Source of the DNA: Marisa cornuarietis
Taxonomy: Eukaryota > Mollusca > Gastropoda > Architaenioglossa > Ampullariidae
DNA: 64,000 nucleotides
Reading direction: 5' to 3'
NCBI GenBank assembly: GCA_004794655.1
Contig: SMMW01000597.1
Span: 1,270,501 to 1,334,500 of the forward strand
The first letter of the stretch is position 1. Each line of letters opens with the position of its first letter. The notes under the pieces are model-generated. The model had not been told where the DNA came from and ran no database searches. It saw only the letters and a list, made by a program, of their open reading frames with translations. The position numbers were made by a program, and so were the translations under genes. Positions 45,251 to 56,275 of the stretch are shown in pieces.

Positions 45251-46002
45251 GCATCACACAACATGTCAAACAAACTTCAGACGAACCTTATTATTATCTG
45301 TCATTTTCGAAGTAATGCGAAAGAAAACCAAGAAAGAAAACTGTTTGGTATTTCGGCCTTGACTATAATTATTCATACAGCCTATAGCTACCCGTGGGTA
45401 GTTTTAACTAAATCCTAGTTACAGAAGCACTTGCGACCTAACCTATGATTAGTCAGTGTCTCGGTGACATTTTCTGGGATGGTTTTTGACAGGAAAAATA
45501 TTTAATCTTTTGAAAAAAAATCTAAACAAAACAGTGCGGCACCAGGAACAAGAGCGTGTTTTGCTTTAGTTCCTGTAAGGTTTACCTCGTCAAGCTGCCA
45601 AGTAATGAAAGTATCTCGTTCTTTCTCGCCCTCTCTCGTTCTGTCACGAGATTATTATTTTGTCCTCGGCCGTATTGTTTCACATGGCGACAAATAGTTA
45701 ATCTACGTCTGTCAGGACATGAAGTGAATAACCATCAGCTCTGTTTATCTTGAAAATCTGATTCGGAATAAGTGTTGACAGTTAGGTCCACGTAGCCAAA
45801 CCAACTGTTCGAATGCTAGTTGCTGCTTCATTCAATACATAATGATTCTTGATGATTCAGTCACTTGACGGTCGATGTATAATTACAAGGCGAAGGCTGA
45901 GAGCTGATGAAGCCTGTTAATGCCAGGTCTTGTTCAGAGTTATCGACCACGTCTGCGCTTTCTCCACATCTCTTGGCCTCTTTTTTGACTTTTTCTGGAT
46001 CC
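45251..46002. other. Intergenic stretch
   Basis: No supported feature between the LINE fragment and the 33-bp tandem repeat. Confidence 0.45.
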
Positions 46003-46107
46003 ATATATTGACCAGTGTATTGTATGACCAATATATTGCATTGACCAGTGTATTGTATGACCAATATATTGCATTGACCAGTGTATTGTATGACCAATAT
46101 ATTGTAG
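46003..46107. repeat. 33-bp tandem repeat, three copies
   Basis: TTGACCAGTGTATTGTATGA starts at 46008, 46041 and 46074, with nearly perfect identity. Because 33 is a multiple of three, a reading frame stays open across it, but no gene evidence accompanies it. Confidence 0.92.
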
Positions 46108-46265
46108 TGCCTGAAAAAGAAATTCAGTTTCCTTGTGTAATGATAAGAACAATCTTTATATTATACAAATTATTTTTCGTAGTTTTGGATCTTTGTGCTC
46201 GTGTGGCAGTGAGGCATCCCATGTGTGCATGCATGGGCAAACATTGCAAAAAGAATGCGCGTGTA

Positions 46266-46267
<2 letters not shown>

Positions 46268-46316
<49 letters not shown>

Positions 46317-46324
46317 GTGTGTGA
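46268..46324. repeat. GT dinucleotide microsatellite
   Basis: An almost uninterrupted GT run of about 55 bases. Confidence 0.95.
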
Positions 46325-46471
46325 TGAAAATACCCAGAGCGAAATCACTAATGATTTGCACACCATATGCCGCAGTTAATTATAATCTTTATACCTCTGC
46401 TGTCGCGGAACAAGATGGTGGTAGTTTGAGGAGTATGACAAAAGGTTACACAGTCAGACAAACAGGTACAC

Positions 46472-46474
<3 letters not shown>

Positions 46475-46512
<38 letters not shown>
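46475..46512. repeat. CA dinucleotide microsatellite
   Basis: A CA run about 150 bases after the GT run; together they can pair as an inverted repeat. Confidence 0.95.
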
Positions 46513-46559
46513 GCATGCATGCACTCGCACGCACGCACTCACACAGTTTCTCTCTCCTC

Positions 46560-48281
46560 TTTCTCCCTCTCTCTCTCTTCTGACATACAGACAGGTAGAC
46601 TAACAGACACCCGGTGTAGCTCTTCACCTTGACAGATCGTCTTTCAAGCTAACGCTGACTGAAATACCGCCTGACTTTTGGGTAACGGTCAGTTTATAAT
46701 CCACCCGCACCTTTGTCACGTCTGCCGCTTTGAATTGCACCAACCTTGTTGCATTACATTGCCAGTCAGCAGTAATCCACCCCTTTCTCCTTGGGTCATG
46801 GTGTGGGGTGTGGCCTCTGTTTCACAAGGCTCGCTCTTGAGAGACCATTGATTACAATCCTCAGTGTTGTTGTAACAATGCTTTGCGAGTAAATCTGTCC
46901 TTGATTCCTCACGCGTGATTTATTAGTGACACTTGTATGTGACCCCCACCCCCCGCACAGAAGTCGGGTCAGAACTGTTGAAAACGGAGACCAAACCTGC
47001 AGGTGTGCAGAATGCATGCCATGCAGTTACAGCTTCAGTTGATGGCCCATTGTGTTCTTGTTGGTGTTCTTGTTCTGACCTCGTCTTCCCTGCGTCGTAA
47101 CCGAGTATCCCAGGGGCCAGCAGCACGTTTCTAAAACTTAAAACTGTTCTAAAGAAGCAAAATAAAAACTTTTTCCCCCCAAATTCTCTCTCATGCCATG
47201 TAGATATTCTCGCTTCAGAAGGTAGATGGCGCCATGCACAGGCTTCAATGGTCTCTTGATAAGAGGACAGTTTGTGGATGTGAAGGACAATTCATGGTGA
47301 GCTGTACTTTAATGTTCTGGGGGTCAAACTGCTGGGCGTGGCTGCATACCCTGGTTCATTACTGTACGAGAAGGCGCCAGTCAGATTTGCTGTTCTTAAA
47401 AAAGTCTGTGTGGTTTTTATTTCTCTTTGTTTGTGGTCCCTGAACAACTGATTTATGGGTAAATCAGTTTATGGGGCTGTTCTTCATTCTTTAGTTTAAT
47501 CAAGTGCAGAAATCGCTGGGATTGGGAAGGTACACTGGAATTATACTCTGTTGAAGATCCCCACAAGCTACGAAAAAGAATGTAAAGATACTATAACCTT
47601 TGTCGCTGAAAATGTGTATTATTTATTAATTACCCATTTATTCAATATAAATACAATGCTATGAAATAAAATAATAAATAAAATCCTAAAAGCTGCATCT
47701 GCTTGACATAATTGTTGAATAGTCTTGGAAAAGGTATTATTTCTTAAACAGCTGAAATATTCAAGCAAAATATTCTAGTACTTGAAATTCTGTCAGTAGT
47801 AGGAGTAGCGGACCATCCCTTACTAGAAACACGCACGCACGCACGCACGCACACGCGTGCAATCCAGGAAGTAGGGGTGGCAGCTGAATCATCACGCCCG
47901 TTCGTGTTTGTGAATAGTTTCTACCTGCTTGTGTTCTGTGACAAATAGCCCTATATAATATCTGTATCGGCGTGATATACTAAGCGTTATAAATCAGCAG
48001 GGTGTTTGGATTCCCCGCATTAGGATTGTTTTACGAAAGAGTGACACCGACAACCAATGATGTCAAGCGAAGCAGATTGTCTGTGTAGCTGTGTTCGTGT
48101 CGACAGTACCTATTACCCGAGGTGAACACAAGTGAATCAGCAACTTAAATGAGGCTAACCTAATGAAATATATGCGGAATGGCAATGGGTTTGTCTGGTG
48201 AAGACTACGTCCTCATGTCCGATGCTATTGTATTAAAGGGTTTTGCGATGTTAGTGCTGTTATTTCTAGTAATGGGACCCT

Positions 48282-48283
<2 letters not shown>
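46560..48283. other. Intergenic stretch
   Basis: It contains an ACGC run at 47831-47855 and no supported coding sequence. Confidence 0.45.

Positions 48284-48346
<63 letters not shown>
48284..48346. repeat. CAT trinucleotide microsatellite
   Basis: About 21 pure CAT units. It makes poly-His and poly-Asp frames on opposite strands, neither of which has support as a gene. Confidence 0.95.
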
Positions 48347-49717
48347 TTCTGCCACTGGCGCTCTCACTATTGCTATATCCAAAGTGACATCTCCAGCTCT
48401 CACATAAAACATTCCAACCTGAGGACGAGGTATAATACCTCAATTCGAAGTTCTTTGTAAGATAAGTTACCAGTGTCTGAAACATGACCCCTGGCCATGT
48501 CATCAATCCAAACCCCCGCATGAAATCTTAAAAGAAATTTGTTTCAGCTGTTAACATTACTCTTTCGCTGGGTGGTGTCTGACTTTGAAGAGCTTTGAAC
48601 GTGACTGAACATTTGTAGCCGCAGTGGGTTTTTTTCTGCTCTCTCCCTCTCCGTCTCTCGCTTTTTTCTCTCTCTCTCTCTCTCACGCACACGTACACAC
48701 TCATACATAGACCACCGAAAGAAGGAAATAGGGAAAGGAGGAGAGGGAGAATAACCTCTCCCTCCTCGCCCCCAGTGTGATACACCTGCTTACCTGTGAA
48801 GCCAAATTTTTTCTTGACTTTGTAGTCGTCAAGATAAAAGCTTTTAGAGTTTTACCCACCCACAGCGGACAGATGACTGCACTCGTGTTGACAGGCTATA
48901 TCTACTGGCGGAATGTTCCAGAGGGTCCGAAGACAAGGGGAGACTACTCGTCTGCTCCAAGTTTCCATTCTCTCAGCCACTTACGACATGTTGACGAACC
49001 CACTTAGAGACTCAGGGTGTGTCTGAAGCCTTCTATTACATCCCTTCAGTCATGGGCGTGAGCCTACACTCAATAAAGAGATCCATATCCTGTTCTCTCT
49101 TCAAAGGCACGCACTCCTATAATATATACACGGGTCGATAGATGAACATGAAAGCACACGTGCACATAAACCTGTTGATACGCACTCGAGAATACCCACA
49201 CACACACACATCATAGAGAGAAAGACACAGCGCACACAAATACACATGAAAACACAGTGGACACACACACACACACACACACATGCGCGCACGCACGCAC
49301 GCACGCACGCAGAGCACAGCACAGCACACACACATCTAGGAGCAAGCTGACTCGCGTTACAGAGACTTACGGTTCTGTGATCTCGCCCTGAAACTAATGC
49401 CGAGACAGGATGGTGTGACCTGAGAGGGGTAGGCGGTATCCGACACTGGCAATGATCTTTGTGTGTGTGTGTGTGTGTGCGCACGTTTGTGTCTTAATAT
49501 TTTAATGTCTTAATGACTGGCTGTCATCTTGGGATAAATTTTTCCACTACGTGACTTCTATACCAACCACACACTGGTTTCGGCTAGTTATTATATAATA
49601 ACCACGCTAGTCTAATGGTTGAGGAGATGGACCATATTAAGTTTCTAAACGAGAGCTTGTGAAAGTAGATCTGATCACGGACTTGTATTACTGGACTGCC
49701 TTTTTCAGTGAAGTCAT
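48347..49717. other. Intergenic stretch with simple repeats
   Basis: It holds a TC run (48667-48685), AC and GCAC runs (49195-49211, 49261-49315) and a GT run (49459-49478). There is no gene. Confidence 0.5.
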
Positions 49718-49829
49718 AGAACGAGGCTGGTTACGAAATAGCTTCCGGTTTAGTCACGTTTCATTTTAACTACTAGAACGAGGCTTTGGACGATATAGCT
49801 TCCGGTTTATTCACATTCATTGTTAAGGC
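49718..49829. repeat. 57-bp imperfect tandem duplication
   Basis: AGAACGAGGCT starts at 49718 and 49775. Each is followed by TAGCTTCCGGTTTA and a CAC-TTCATT-TTAA text. There are two diverged units. Confidence 0.8.
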
Positions 49830-51183
49830 TCGCCGAGACTAACAGCAGAGAACTTCGCAAGAGGCGCAGCGTTGGTCTAGACTCTAGACAGACAGACAGC
49901 AATCCACCAATACACGTCCGTGATCTTACGAGAAAACTCGAGATCCACGGGTGTGAGCAGGACCGTCAGTTATTTAAAAGAGACTCTATGGACATCACGT
50001 GTTTACGGGCCTGGCAGAAACAGGAGACAAAGCTGGGAGGAGAAATGGAGGGTAACATTGTGAATTGAAATCGTGTCTAAGAATGGGTGAGGGGTGGGCA
50101 GATGAGAAATTTGAGGATGGGCTGACAGAGAAGCACAGTCACCCGCATGACGAGTTTGTTGCACAACGCTTGTCGACGATGTCGCTGTGTATAGGGTGTA
50201 ACAACGGATTTTTTTTAAAGGTCCCTGGCCTTTGTTTGAATCATGTTACTGTATGGCTTGTCCACATGGCGTGGCCGCCGTTCTTATCTTATCACTTCTT
50301 CAGCACACATGTCACATTGCCTTGGCTGAAAGACAAAAAGGCGGATTTCTCTTTCTCCCTCTTCCCCACCTCCCCTTGCTGAGGTCCTTTCGTGGTTTCG
50401 AGAAAAATTCTGATATCGGCCAGACACCATAAGACAAAACTGGTCGAAAAGTCATTTGCCGAAGGACGTGTTTCGTCAAAAATAATGGTACTCTCAAAAG
50501 TGAAAAAAGGAGCGAGAAAGGTGGGGGAGGGGAGGAGCAATTGGGGACAGGACGAGACGGGACCGTCACGTGACAAGAATATGATTCGTGTCGAGAGACA
50601 GGAGGCTCGCAAACAGTTTTAGGCTCGTGTGGTTGACCATTCGGGACACTCACACACCCATGATAGTGGGGACGTGCAGTTTGAGTGTCTTTCGTCATTT
50701 CGTGATTTCTCATAATGATCGCGCACTTGGGCTGAGCAGCTTGAGAATTCACATCGCCGTAAGATAAGAAAACAGCATACAGCTCCACTAGTCCCTTTAT
50801 AAATGGTGGGCATTTTTATTGGCGGAAAGAAATGCGACCGCTTTTATTTTTAATAAACTCCGTTCACATTCTACTCTTGCTCTCTGAAGTATACCTTCCT
50901 GACTCATGTTGTGTGCGGAGACGCCATTTAAGAAGGGCACGTGATTCAGGTCGACGATTGCAGATAAGCATCGGACGTGCTCAACAAAAGGAATGCGTGA
51001 CGGTTTTTATTTTGTTTTTGTCTCCGCTTGAGGGTATGCCAGCCGAATACCACACAATACAAAGTGATTTTTACCCTGGGTGGGGTAGGGTGCGAGAGGA
51101 CTGAGGATAGCACGAGGAGGTATGAGGAACTGTCGCTTGACCTGTGACCTCGATCTGATTTCCCTGGTACGAGGGTCACGCTA
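49830..51183. other. Intergenic stretch left of the palindromic element
   Basis: GC is higher than in the left half of the window. Several short frames overlap on both strands, but none has recognisable motifs. Confidence 0.45.
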
Positions 51184-51189
51184 CTTACC
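51184..51189. repeat. Candidate target-site duplication CTTACC, left copy
   Basis: The same six bases lie directly outside the right terminal repeat at 55210-55215. The right copy can be extended to TACTTACC, with which the left flank also agrees if the element is taken to start two bases later. Confidence 0.7.
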
Positions 51190-51260
51190 TATGGGGCGCC
51201 AAGAGGGGAATTTTCTCAAATTTGCTATTTCTAGCTATACATTGCATTCTATAATTATAC

Positions 51261-51898
51261 ATTGCATTCTATAACTTCTGACTTGAAATGTATACGGAAC
51301 GAGGCTGGCTCATTTGCATATGGGAAAAGAAGGTCAAAGACCAACCAATCAGTGCGCTCGTAGCAATGGCCGGAGAGTCGTCTGCAACTTGGGATCGTAG
51401 AGACCAAAACGTTTTGGTCGTAGAATGTGTTGTTTTGTTTTGTTGAAATGTGTAATGAATCCAGTGACCGTTTGTTAACCTCCCTTTCTCCTTCTTTAAT
51501 CCTATTACTTGTAAGTCTTGAAATGTGTGTGCTTTTACCGGACAAAGGGAACGGCAGGGCGTAATACGAGGCACTGGCCAACCCACTACCTGCAATAAAT
51601 TAGGGATACCTGACCGCCGTCAAGCTGAGAGTGAGTGCTGAATGCCATGCGCACGAAATCTCCTTCCCTCTCGTATTCTGTTTGGAAGAAAATGCGGGTG
51701 GGGGTAGGGGTACTATTCTACTCGACCCTTAGACTTATAGTTTTCCTCTTGAACTGCATAGTTTTGTAGTTGCACAAGAACGAAGAAGGCCACTGCTACG
51801 AGCGCACTGATTGGTTGGTCTTTGACCTTCTTTTCCCATATGCAAATGAGCCAGCCTCGTTCCGTATACATTTCAAGTCAGAAGTTATAGAATGCAAT
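51261..51898. repeat. Inner palindrome: 111-bp arms with one mismatch
   Basis: Bases 51261-51371 are the reverse complement of 51788-51898, with one difference (A/G near 51366). The arms include ATTGCATTCTATAAC, GGAACGAGGCTGGCTC, CATATGGGAAAAGAAGG and ACCAACCAATCAGTGCGC. The spacer is 416 bases (51372-51787) and contains an 18-bp perfect palindrome GACCAAAACGTTTTGGTC at 51402-51419. A transcript would fold into a very stable hairpin. Confidence 0.93.
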
Positions 51899-52140
51899 CT
51901 ATAAATATAGATTTCAAATGTATAGCTAGAATGCATTCTATAGCTAAAGAATTGAAATGTATGTATAAAATGAATTGGATAGCAACTTCTGAGTATAATA
52001 TAAATGAAACACTCTGGTTTTTACCGAGTTTTCTCTCTCTAGCTATACATTGCAATCAGGGCCGGTTCTACCTATTAGGCAAACTAGGCACTCGCCTAGG
52101 GCGCAGCGACCGACAGGGGCGGAAAAATTGGCCAGCTGGT

Positions 52141-52700
52141 TTTTTTTTTTTTTAAGATGAATAATTTTAGGGAAAAATATCATTTTCACAGAATGATATT
52201 AGCAGGACACCTTTCCTCTGCTTGTAGACTGACCACCACCCTAGTTTATCTGTACATGTATTACAGGAAAAACCCCTTTATCCCAGGGCGCACTTGAAGT
52301 GACCAGCTAACCAGCAAGGAAGTAGAGGGCGGATGGGGGCGGCGATGGGCGGTGAGAGGGGCGGCGTTGGTGAATGGCAAAGGGAGTGGTAGCAGTCATG
52401 GAGGGGGGTGCAAAAATGGCCTGCTTTTTTGTTTTTAAGTGATGAAAAGTGTTAGAGAAAAAGATCATTTTCATAGAATAACATTAGCAGGACGCCTTTC
52501 CTCTGCTTGTAGGTTGACTTCACCACGCCAGTTTCTCAATTCATGTATTACAGGAAAACCCCATCATTACAGGGCGCACTTGAAGGGACCAGCTAACCAG
52601 CAGGGAAGAAGAGGGGCGGAGGGGGTGGAGGATAGACAGCAGAGGGGTAGGAGGGGTGGGTTGGTGGATGGGGCCTGGTCAGGACGGACATTTACGATGG
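52141..52700. repeat. 285-bp tandem duplication inside the hAT element
   Basis: AGCAGGACACCTTTCCTCTG at 52201 recurs at 52486 as AGCAGGACGCCTTTCCTCTG. The flanks also match: ATTACAGGAAAAACCCC, CAGGGCGCACTTGAAG and GGACCAGCTAACCAGCA. The two units are clearly diverged, so the duplication preceded or accompanied an old expansion of the family. Confidence 0.88.
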
Positions 52701-53953
52701 ATGGGACCACATTCCACTAATACCAACCTCACCGTTCTCTCTTCTATCCTACTTTGAAAGACGTTCCACACTTATGCATTGAAAACACTGCAGCTGAGAT
52801 CAGGGAGAACAACACTGACTTGTGTTTGCTACGCGAGTCTCTTTTTGGTTATGACAACTGTTTTATGTTCAATATTTTTTACACTTACGAACTTTGAACC
52901 CGAAGGAACTTAGCTAATGTCACGATCGCGTTCTTAGTTAATAAGAGTATTAAAGTCTTTAGCAGACAAACATCAAGGTTGAGTCACTTGAAGTTTATAG
53001 TATATCTATTTTTATTGTCAAATTTCAGATCAATTTATTTAATTCACTGTCACAAACCTGTTTTCTCCTTAGTGCTGTGTACAGGGTGACACTGATAGCC
53101 TAAAATCTTGTACTTACTGTTATAACTCACGGTCGTGAATAGTTAACTTTCTTATTAATTATTATATTTCGGTTTGATGAGTGTATTACACTTAATTTAG
53201 TTGTCAATTGTAATGTTTGTTTATTTTTATTATCTAAGAGTGCGTCTGTCTGTCTACAGTTTGAACAGATAGCTTGGTGTTATGCTCCATTGACAGAATA
53301 GTTGAAATTGGTTATTAAGTGATAATGCGTACTAAGACCTATTGTCTACATACTTCTCTTGTTTTGATGGACACCAAGCAGCGCTGACTATTGGAATGTG
53401 TTTGGGCAGCAGCATTGACACCATGATTTACAACTTTGTATTGTTAGTGTTTAGAAGACTCTCCCTTGACTGACCTCGTACTGCCCCGCCCACCTGTCAG
53501 TTTGACTTTGGATGAGAACGTGATAGCTGCGATGCTAGAAGCTGCGATAGCTTGAGTTTTAGACCACACAGCAAAATAAGACCAGAGCAAGGTGCTACAG
53601 ATTTCTTGTCTCCATCAGTGTGCAGTCAGTCGTCACTCCATAAAACCTTTTACATGAATGTTTGAAATCCCCCTACTCATATGTGTAGGTCTGATTTGGT
53701 AGACATGCAAGTATCCATGTGTGTATGATGCACGCCTGCAATTGAAAAACAGACGTAAGTTTTCTTGACAAAAATAGTTCTTACTTATAAGTTATTGATC
53801 AAATGGGAGAGCAAATTCTCGAAAATGATTTAATTTTAATAAGCCATTCTTTGACACTTCTGGGTTCTATGACTTCTGGTCATAATGAGTTCTTGTAGAA
53901 AACCACTTTTCCACTATTTTCAAGCAGCAAACATGTAGTCAGTGCGGTTTTAC

Positions 53954-54245
53954 TTGTTAGTTCGTCTGTAAGATGAGAAAGAAGAGAACGATTGAAAGCT
54001 TGCCGAGGTGCTAGGTGGAAAGGCCCAAAGGGTAGCGATAAATCTATCACAGTTAATGACCAGTCGGATCAGATTAGAAGACTGGACAAAGAAGGTGGTG
54101 CGATGTTACTTGATAGTTGTCCATGAGATGAGAAAGAGAGGAGAGAAAGATTGAAAGGACCTAAGTGGGGTGGCTTAGTGGAGAAGGGTAGAGATAAATC
54201 TCTACCACTTAAAGAAAGTCAGATCACATTAACAGGGCTGGACAA
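53954..54245. repeat. 155-bp tandem duplication inside the hAT element
   Basis: AGATGAGAAA at 53971 recurs at 54126, with matching text after each: GATTGAAAG, GGGTAGCGATAAATCT against GGGTAGAGATAAATCT, and a GTCGGATCA/GTCAGATCA end. The copies are imperfect. Confidence 0.8.
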
Positions 54246-54438
54246 CCAAGATCGGGGGAGGGGGAGGGAAAGGTAGTCTTAAATTTAAACTTAAAACCCA
54301 CAGGATGTTGTAAAAACCTCACTGTACTGAGCGGCTGCAGACATCTCGTGCTGCTGTTTGCTGTGTATAATGGTCTGTTCGGGCGCTTGGAGCTATCATC
54401 CTTCCAAAGCTGAATCAGTAAAAGATGTAACAGAAGAT

Positions 54439-54557
54439 CTGTGAACTGAACTGTTATATAAGAGTTTATTTGTGAACTGAACTGTTCTATAAGACTATAT
54501 CTGTGAACTGTTCTATAAGACTATATCTGTGAACTGTTCTATAAGACTATATTTGTG
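54439..54557. repeat. Short tandem array of TGTGAACTGTTCTATAAGAC units
   Basis: Four to five units of about 28-33 bases. The last three are nearly identical; the first two contain an extra AACTG. Confidence 0.9.
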
Positions 54558-55018
54558 AACTCGATTTAGCCGCACAAGAGTGAACAGTGCATACTATCCT
54601 ACATCCCCGACATCATGAGAGTTTGTAAAGATAAGTTCTCATGATTTTTATACACTGTGATAGAGCTGTATAGGCCTATATTTTATTAACACGATTTGTC
54701 TCTTTCTTTACCTTCATTTTATTTTCTCATTTCTTATAATGCTTAATTTGCTTGTGTGGATGCAAAGAGTTGCGATAGTGGTGTTACAACTTTTTGCAAA
54801 ACTTTTAATTGCACAAACGGGTCCCTCACAGCCTTGTGATCTTTAATTAATGTAAGTCTAGGATAGTTGTTAAAAATTTCAGTTAAGAAAACAGAGTTAA
54901 GCCTAAACGTATATATATATATTTGATAACTGGTTCATTTTTTGGAGGGGGAAGGGGGGCGCAGTATTTGTCTTTCGCCTAGGGCGCAACACAGCCTTGC
55001 GCCGGCCCTGATTGCAAT

Positions 55019-55152
55019 GTATAATTATACATTGCAATGTATAGTTATAGAATGCAATCTATAAGTATAAAATGCAATCTATAAATATAAAATGCAATCT
55101 ATAAGTATAAAATGCAATGTATAGCTATACATTGCATTCTATAATTATACAT
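55019..55152. repeat. Subterminal array of ATTGCAATGTATA palindromic modules
   Basis: Modules such as TATAGAATGCAATCTATAA and ATTATACATTGCAATGTATA alternate over about 130 bases, continuing the array interrupted at 52056. Such subterminal palindromes are common in large MITEs. Confidence 0.85.
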
Positions 55153-55215
55153 TGCAATGTATAGCTAGAAATAGCAAATTTGAGAAAATTCCCCTCTTGG
55201 CGCCCCATACTTACC

Positions 55216-55480
55216 CGGGTCTAGACTTGGACCGGGCGTGTGTGTGGCAGTGGCTGTCCAGTCAGCAGTGCTCGGCCGCGGGGGAGTTCGGTGGGGGTCG
55301 GGGGGTCGGAATGGGCCGGGTTGCTATATCAAGAGAGCTTCCGTGGTCTGCGTGTTCCTGAAACTGTTTAGTGCGGATGGCCCACCTCCACTTTCTGGCT
55401 GGATGAACTGCTATTCTTGTGGGTTTCGAAGTGGTGAGAGTTATCTCCGCCAATCGGTGCACTTTATTCTTTGTTGATTC
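55216..55480. other. Unique sequence right of the palindromic element
   Basis: This is GC-richer than its surroundings. Short frames exist on both strands but no motif supports a gene. Confidence 0.4.
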
Positions 55481-56075
55481 TTTCTTTCCTAGGTTTATTC
55501 TTTCTTTCTATTGTTCTTTGAATCTTTCTTTGGTGCTTTGACTGTTTCATTATTATTGTTTCTGCAGTTTTATGATTTATTTTGTTCTTGAGTTCATTTT
55601 TCGTTTTTTCTTTTGTTGTTGTTTTTGACTCTTTTTTGTCTTTTTTGTGGTAGATTTGTTTTCTTACAATGATTCTTTTTGCCGTTCTTTATTTTGTTAC
55701 TTTTTTCTTTCCTTTTTTTGAATCTTTGTTTTGTTTATTTTTCTTTCGTGGGTTCTTTAGTTGTTTCTTTTTCCTTCTTTCTGTTGCCAATTCTTTTTTA
55801 TTGTAATGGGGTTTTGTTCTTTGATTTATTCTTTGTTTAATTTTTTTTCTTTCGTTAAATCTTTCTTTGTTTTGCTCTTTGATTTATTTTTCTTTCTTTC
55901 GTTGATTTTTTTTTTTTTTTGGGGGGGGGGTATTTTTAGATGTTTTTTGGGTGGAAGTGGGGTTGCTGTCTTTTTTTCTTTCCAGTTTCTTTCATTGCGT
56001 TTTCTTTTATCATTGAGTTTTTCGTTCTTTTGTTCTTTGATGATCCGTTTTCTTTCTTTTAGTGCTCTCATCTCT
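55481..56075. repeat. Strand-asymmetric T-rich tract of degenerate TTCTTTG units
   Basis: For about 600 bases the + strand is dominated by T with scattered TTCTTT, GTTCTTTG and TTTGATTTATT. The - strand is correspondingly A/G-rich, giving a Lys-rich frame that is an artefact. It looks like a decayed simple repeat. Confidence 0.7.
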
Positions 56076-56217
56076 GAGTCGGGGAAACCGTAGCCTATAA
56101 CGGTAGGCTCCGTCTTAGACACAGTGAACCACTTAACAGTTTACTGTTCCTACGGCACCAGGCTTCGGAAATTCACCTTTGCCTTTACCAATATCTCTGC
56201 ACAACTTTGTGTTTTTT

Positions 56218-56218
56218 A

Positions 56219-56274
<56 letters not shown>

Positions 56275-56275
56275 G
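56218..56275. repeat. GTCT tetranucleotide microsatellite
   Basis: About 14 nearly pure GTCT units. Confidence 0.95.

Larger units (their letters stand above)
52057..55010. mobile_element. hAT-type non-autonomous transposon (2,954 bp) nested in the palindromic element
   Basis: The ends are CAGGGCCGG (52057) and CCGGCCCTG (55010), and ATTGCAAT is duplicated directly outside (52049-52056, 55011-55018). An 8-bp duplication and CAGGG...CCCTG ends are typical of hAT elements. Near both ends is CGCCTAGGGCGC. No hAT transposase motifs are found, so it depends on another copy. It holds two internal direct duplications (52141-52700 and 53954-54245) and a short tandem array (54439-54557). It landed in the subterminal ATTGCATT-type array of the older element. 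Confidence 0.92.
51190..55209. mobile_element. DNA element with 57-bp perfect terminal inverted repeats, split by a hAT insertion
   Basis: The left end begins TATGGGGCGCCAAGAGGGGA at 51190. The right end closes at 55209 with its exact reverse complement, and the arms (51190-51246, 55153-55209) match over 57 bases without a mismatch. CTTACC stands directly outside both ends (51184-51189, 55210-55215) and fits a 6-bp target duplication; an 8-bp TACTTACC reading is also possible. Subterminal arrays of ATTGCATTCTATA and its inverse flank the core on both sides. Removing the 2,954-bp hAT insertion and one 8-bp duplication leaves about 1.06 kb with no transposase frame, so it is a large non-autonomous element. 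Superfamily unknown. Confidence 0.85.

Noticed and set aside
45930..46379. A 149-codon + strand frame with SVLYDQYIALT repeats
   Set aside because: It is open because of the 33-bp tandem repeat and the GT run; there is no start context, splice support or homology.
46225..46632. Frames rich in CV or TH dipeptides
   Set aside because: Translation of GT and CA dinucleotide repeats.
48179..48521. Short frames encoding poly-His (+) and poly-Asp (-)
   Set aside because: Both arise only from the CAT microsatellite; no other coding signal is present.
47825..49480. CRISPR-like or satellite arrays in the simple-repeat regions
   Set aside because: These are mono- to tetranucleotide microsatellites without spacer structure, in a eukaryotic genome.
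55826..56122. Lys-rich - strand frame of 98 codons
   Set aside because: Antisense of the T-rich simple-sequence tract.
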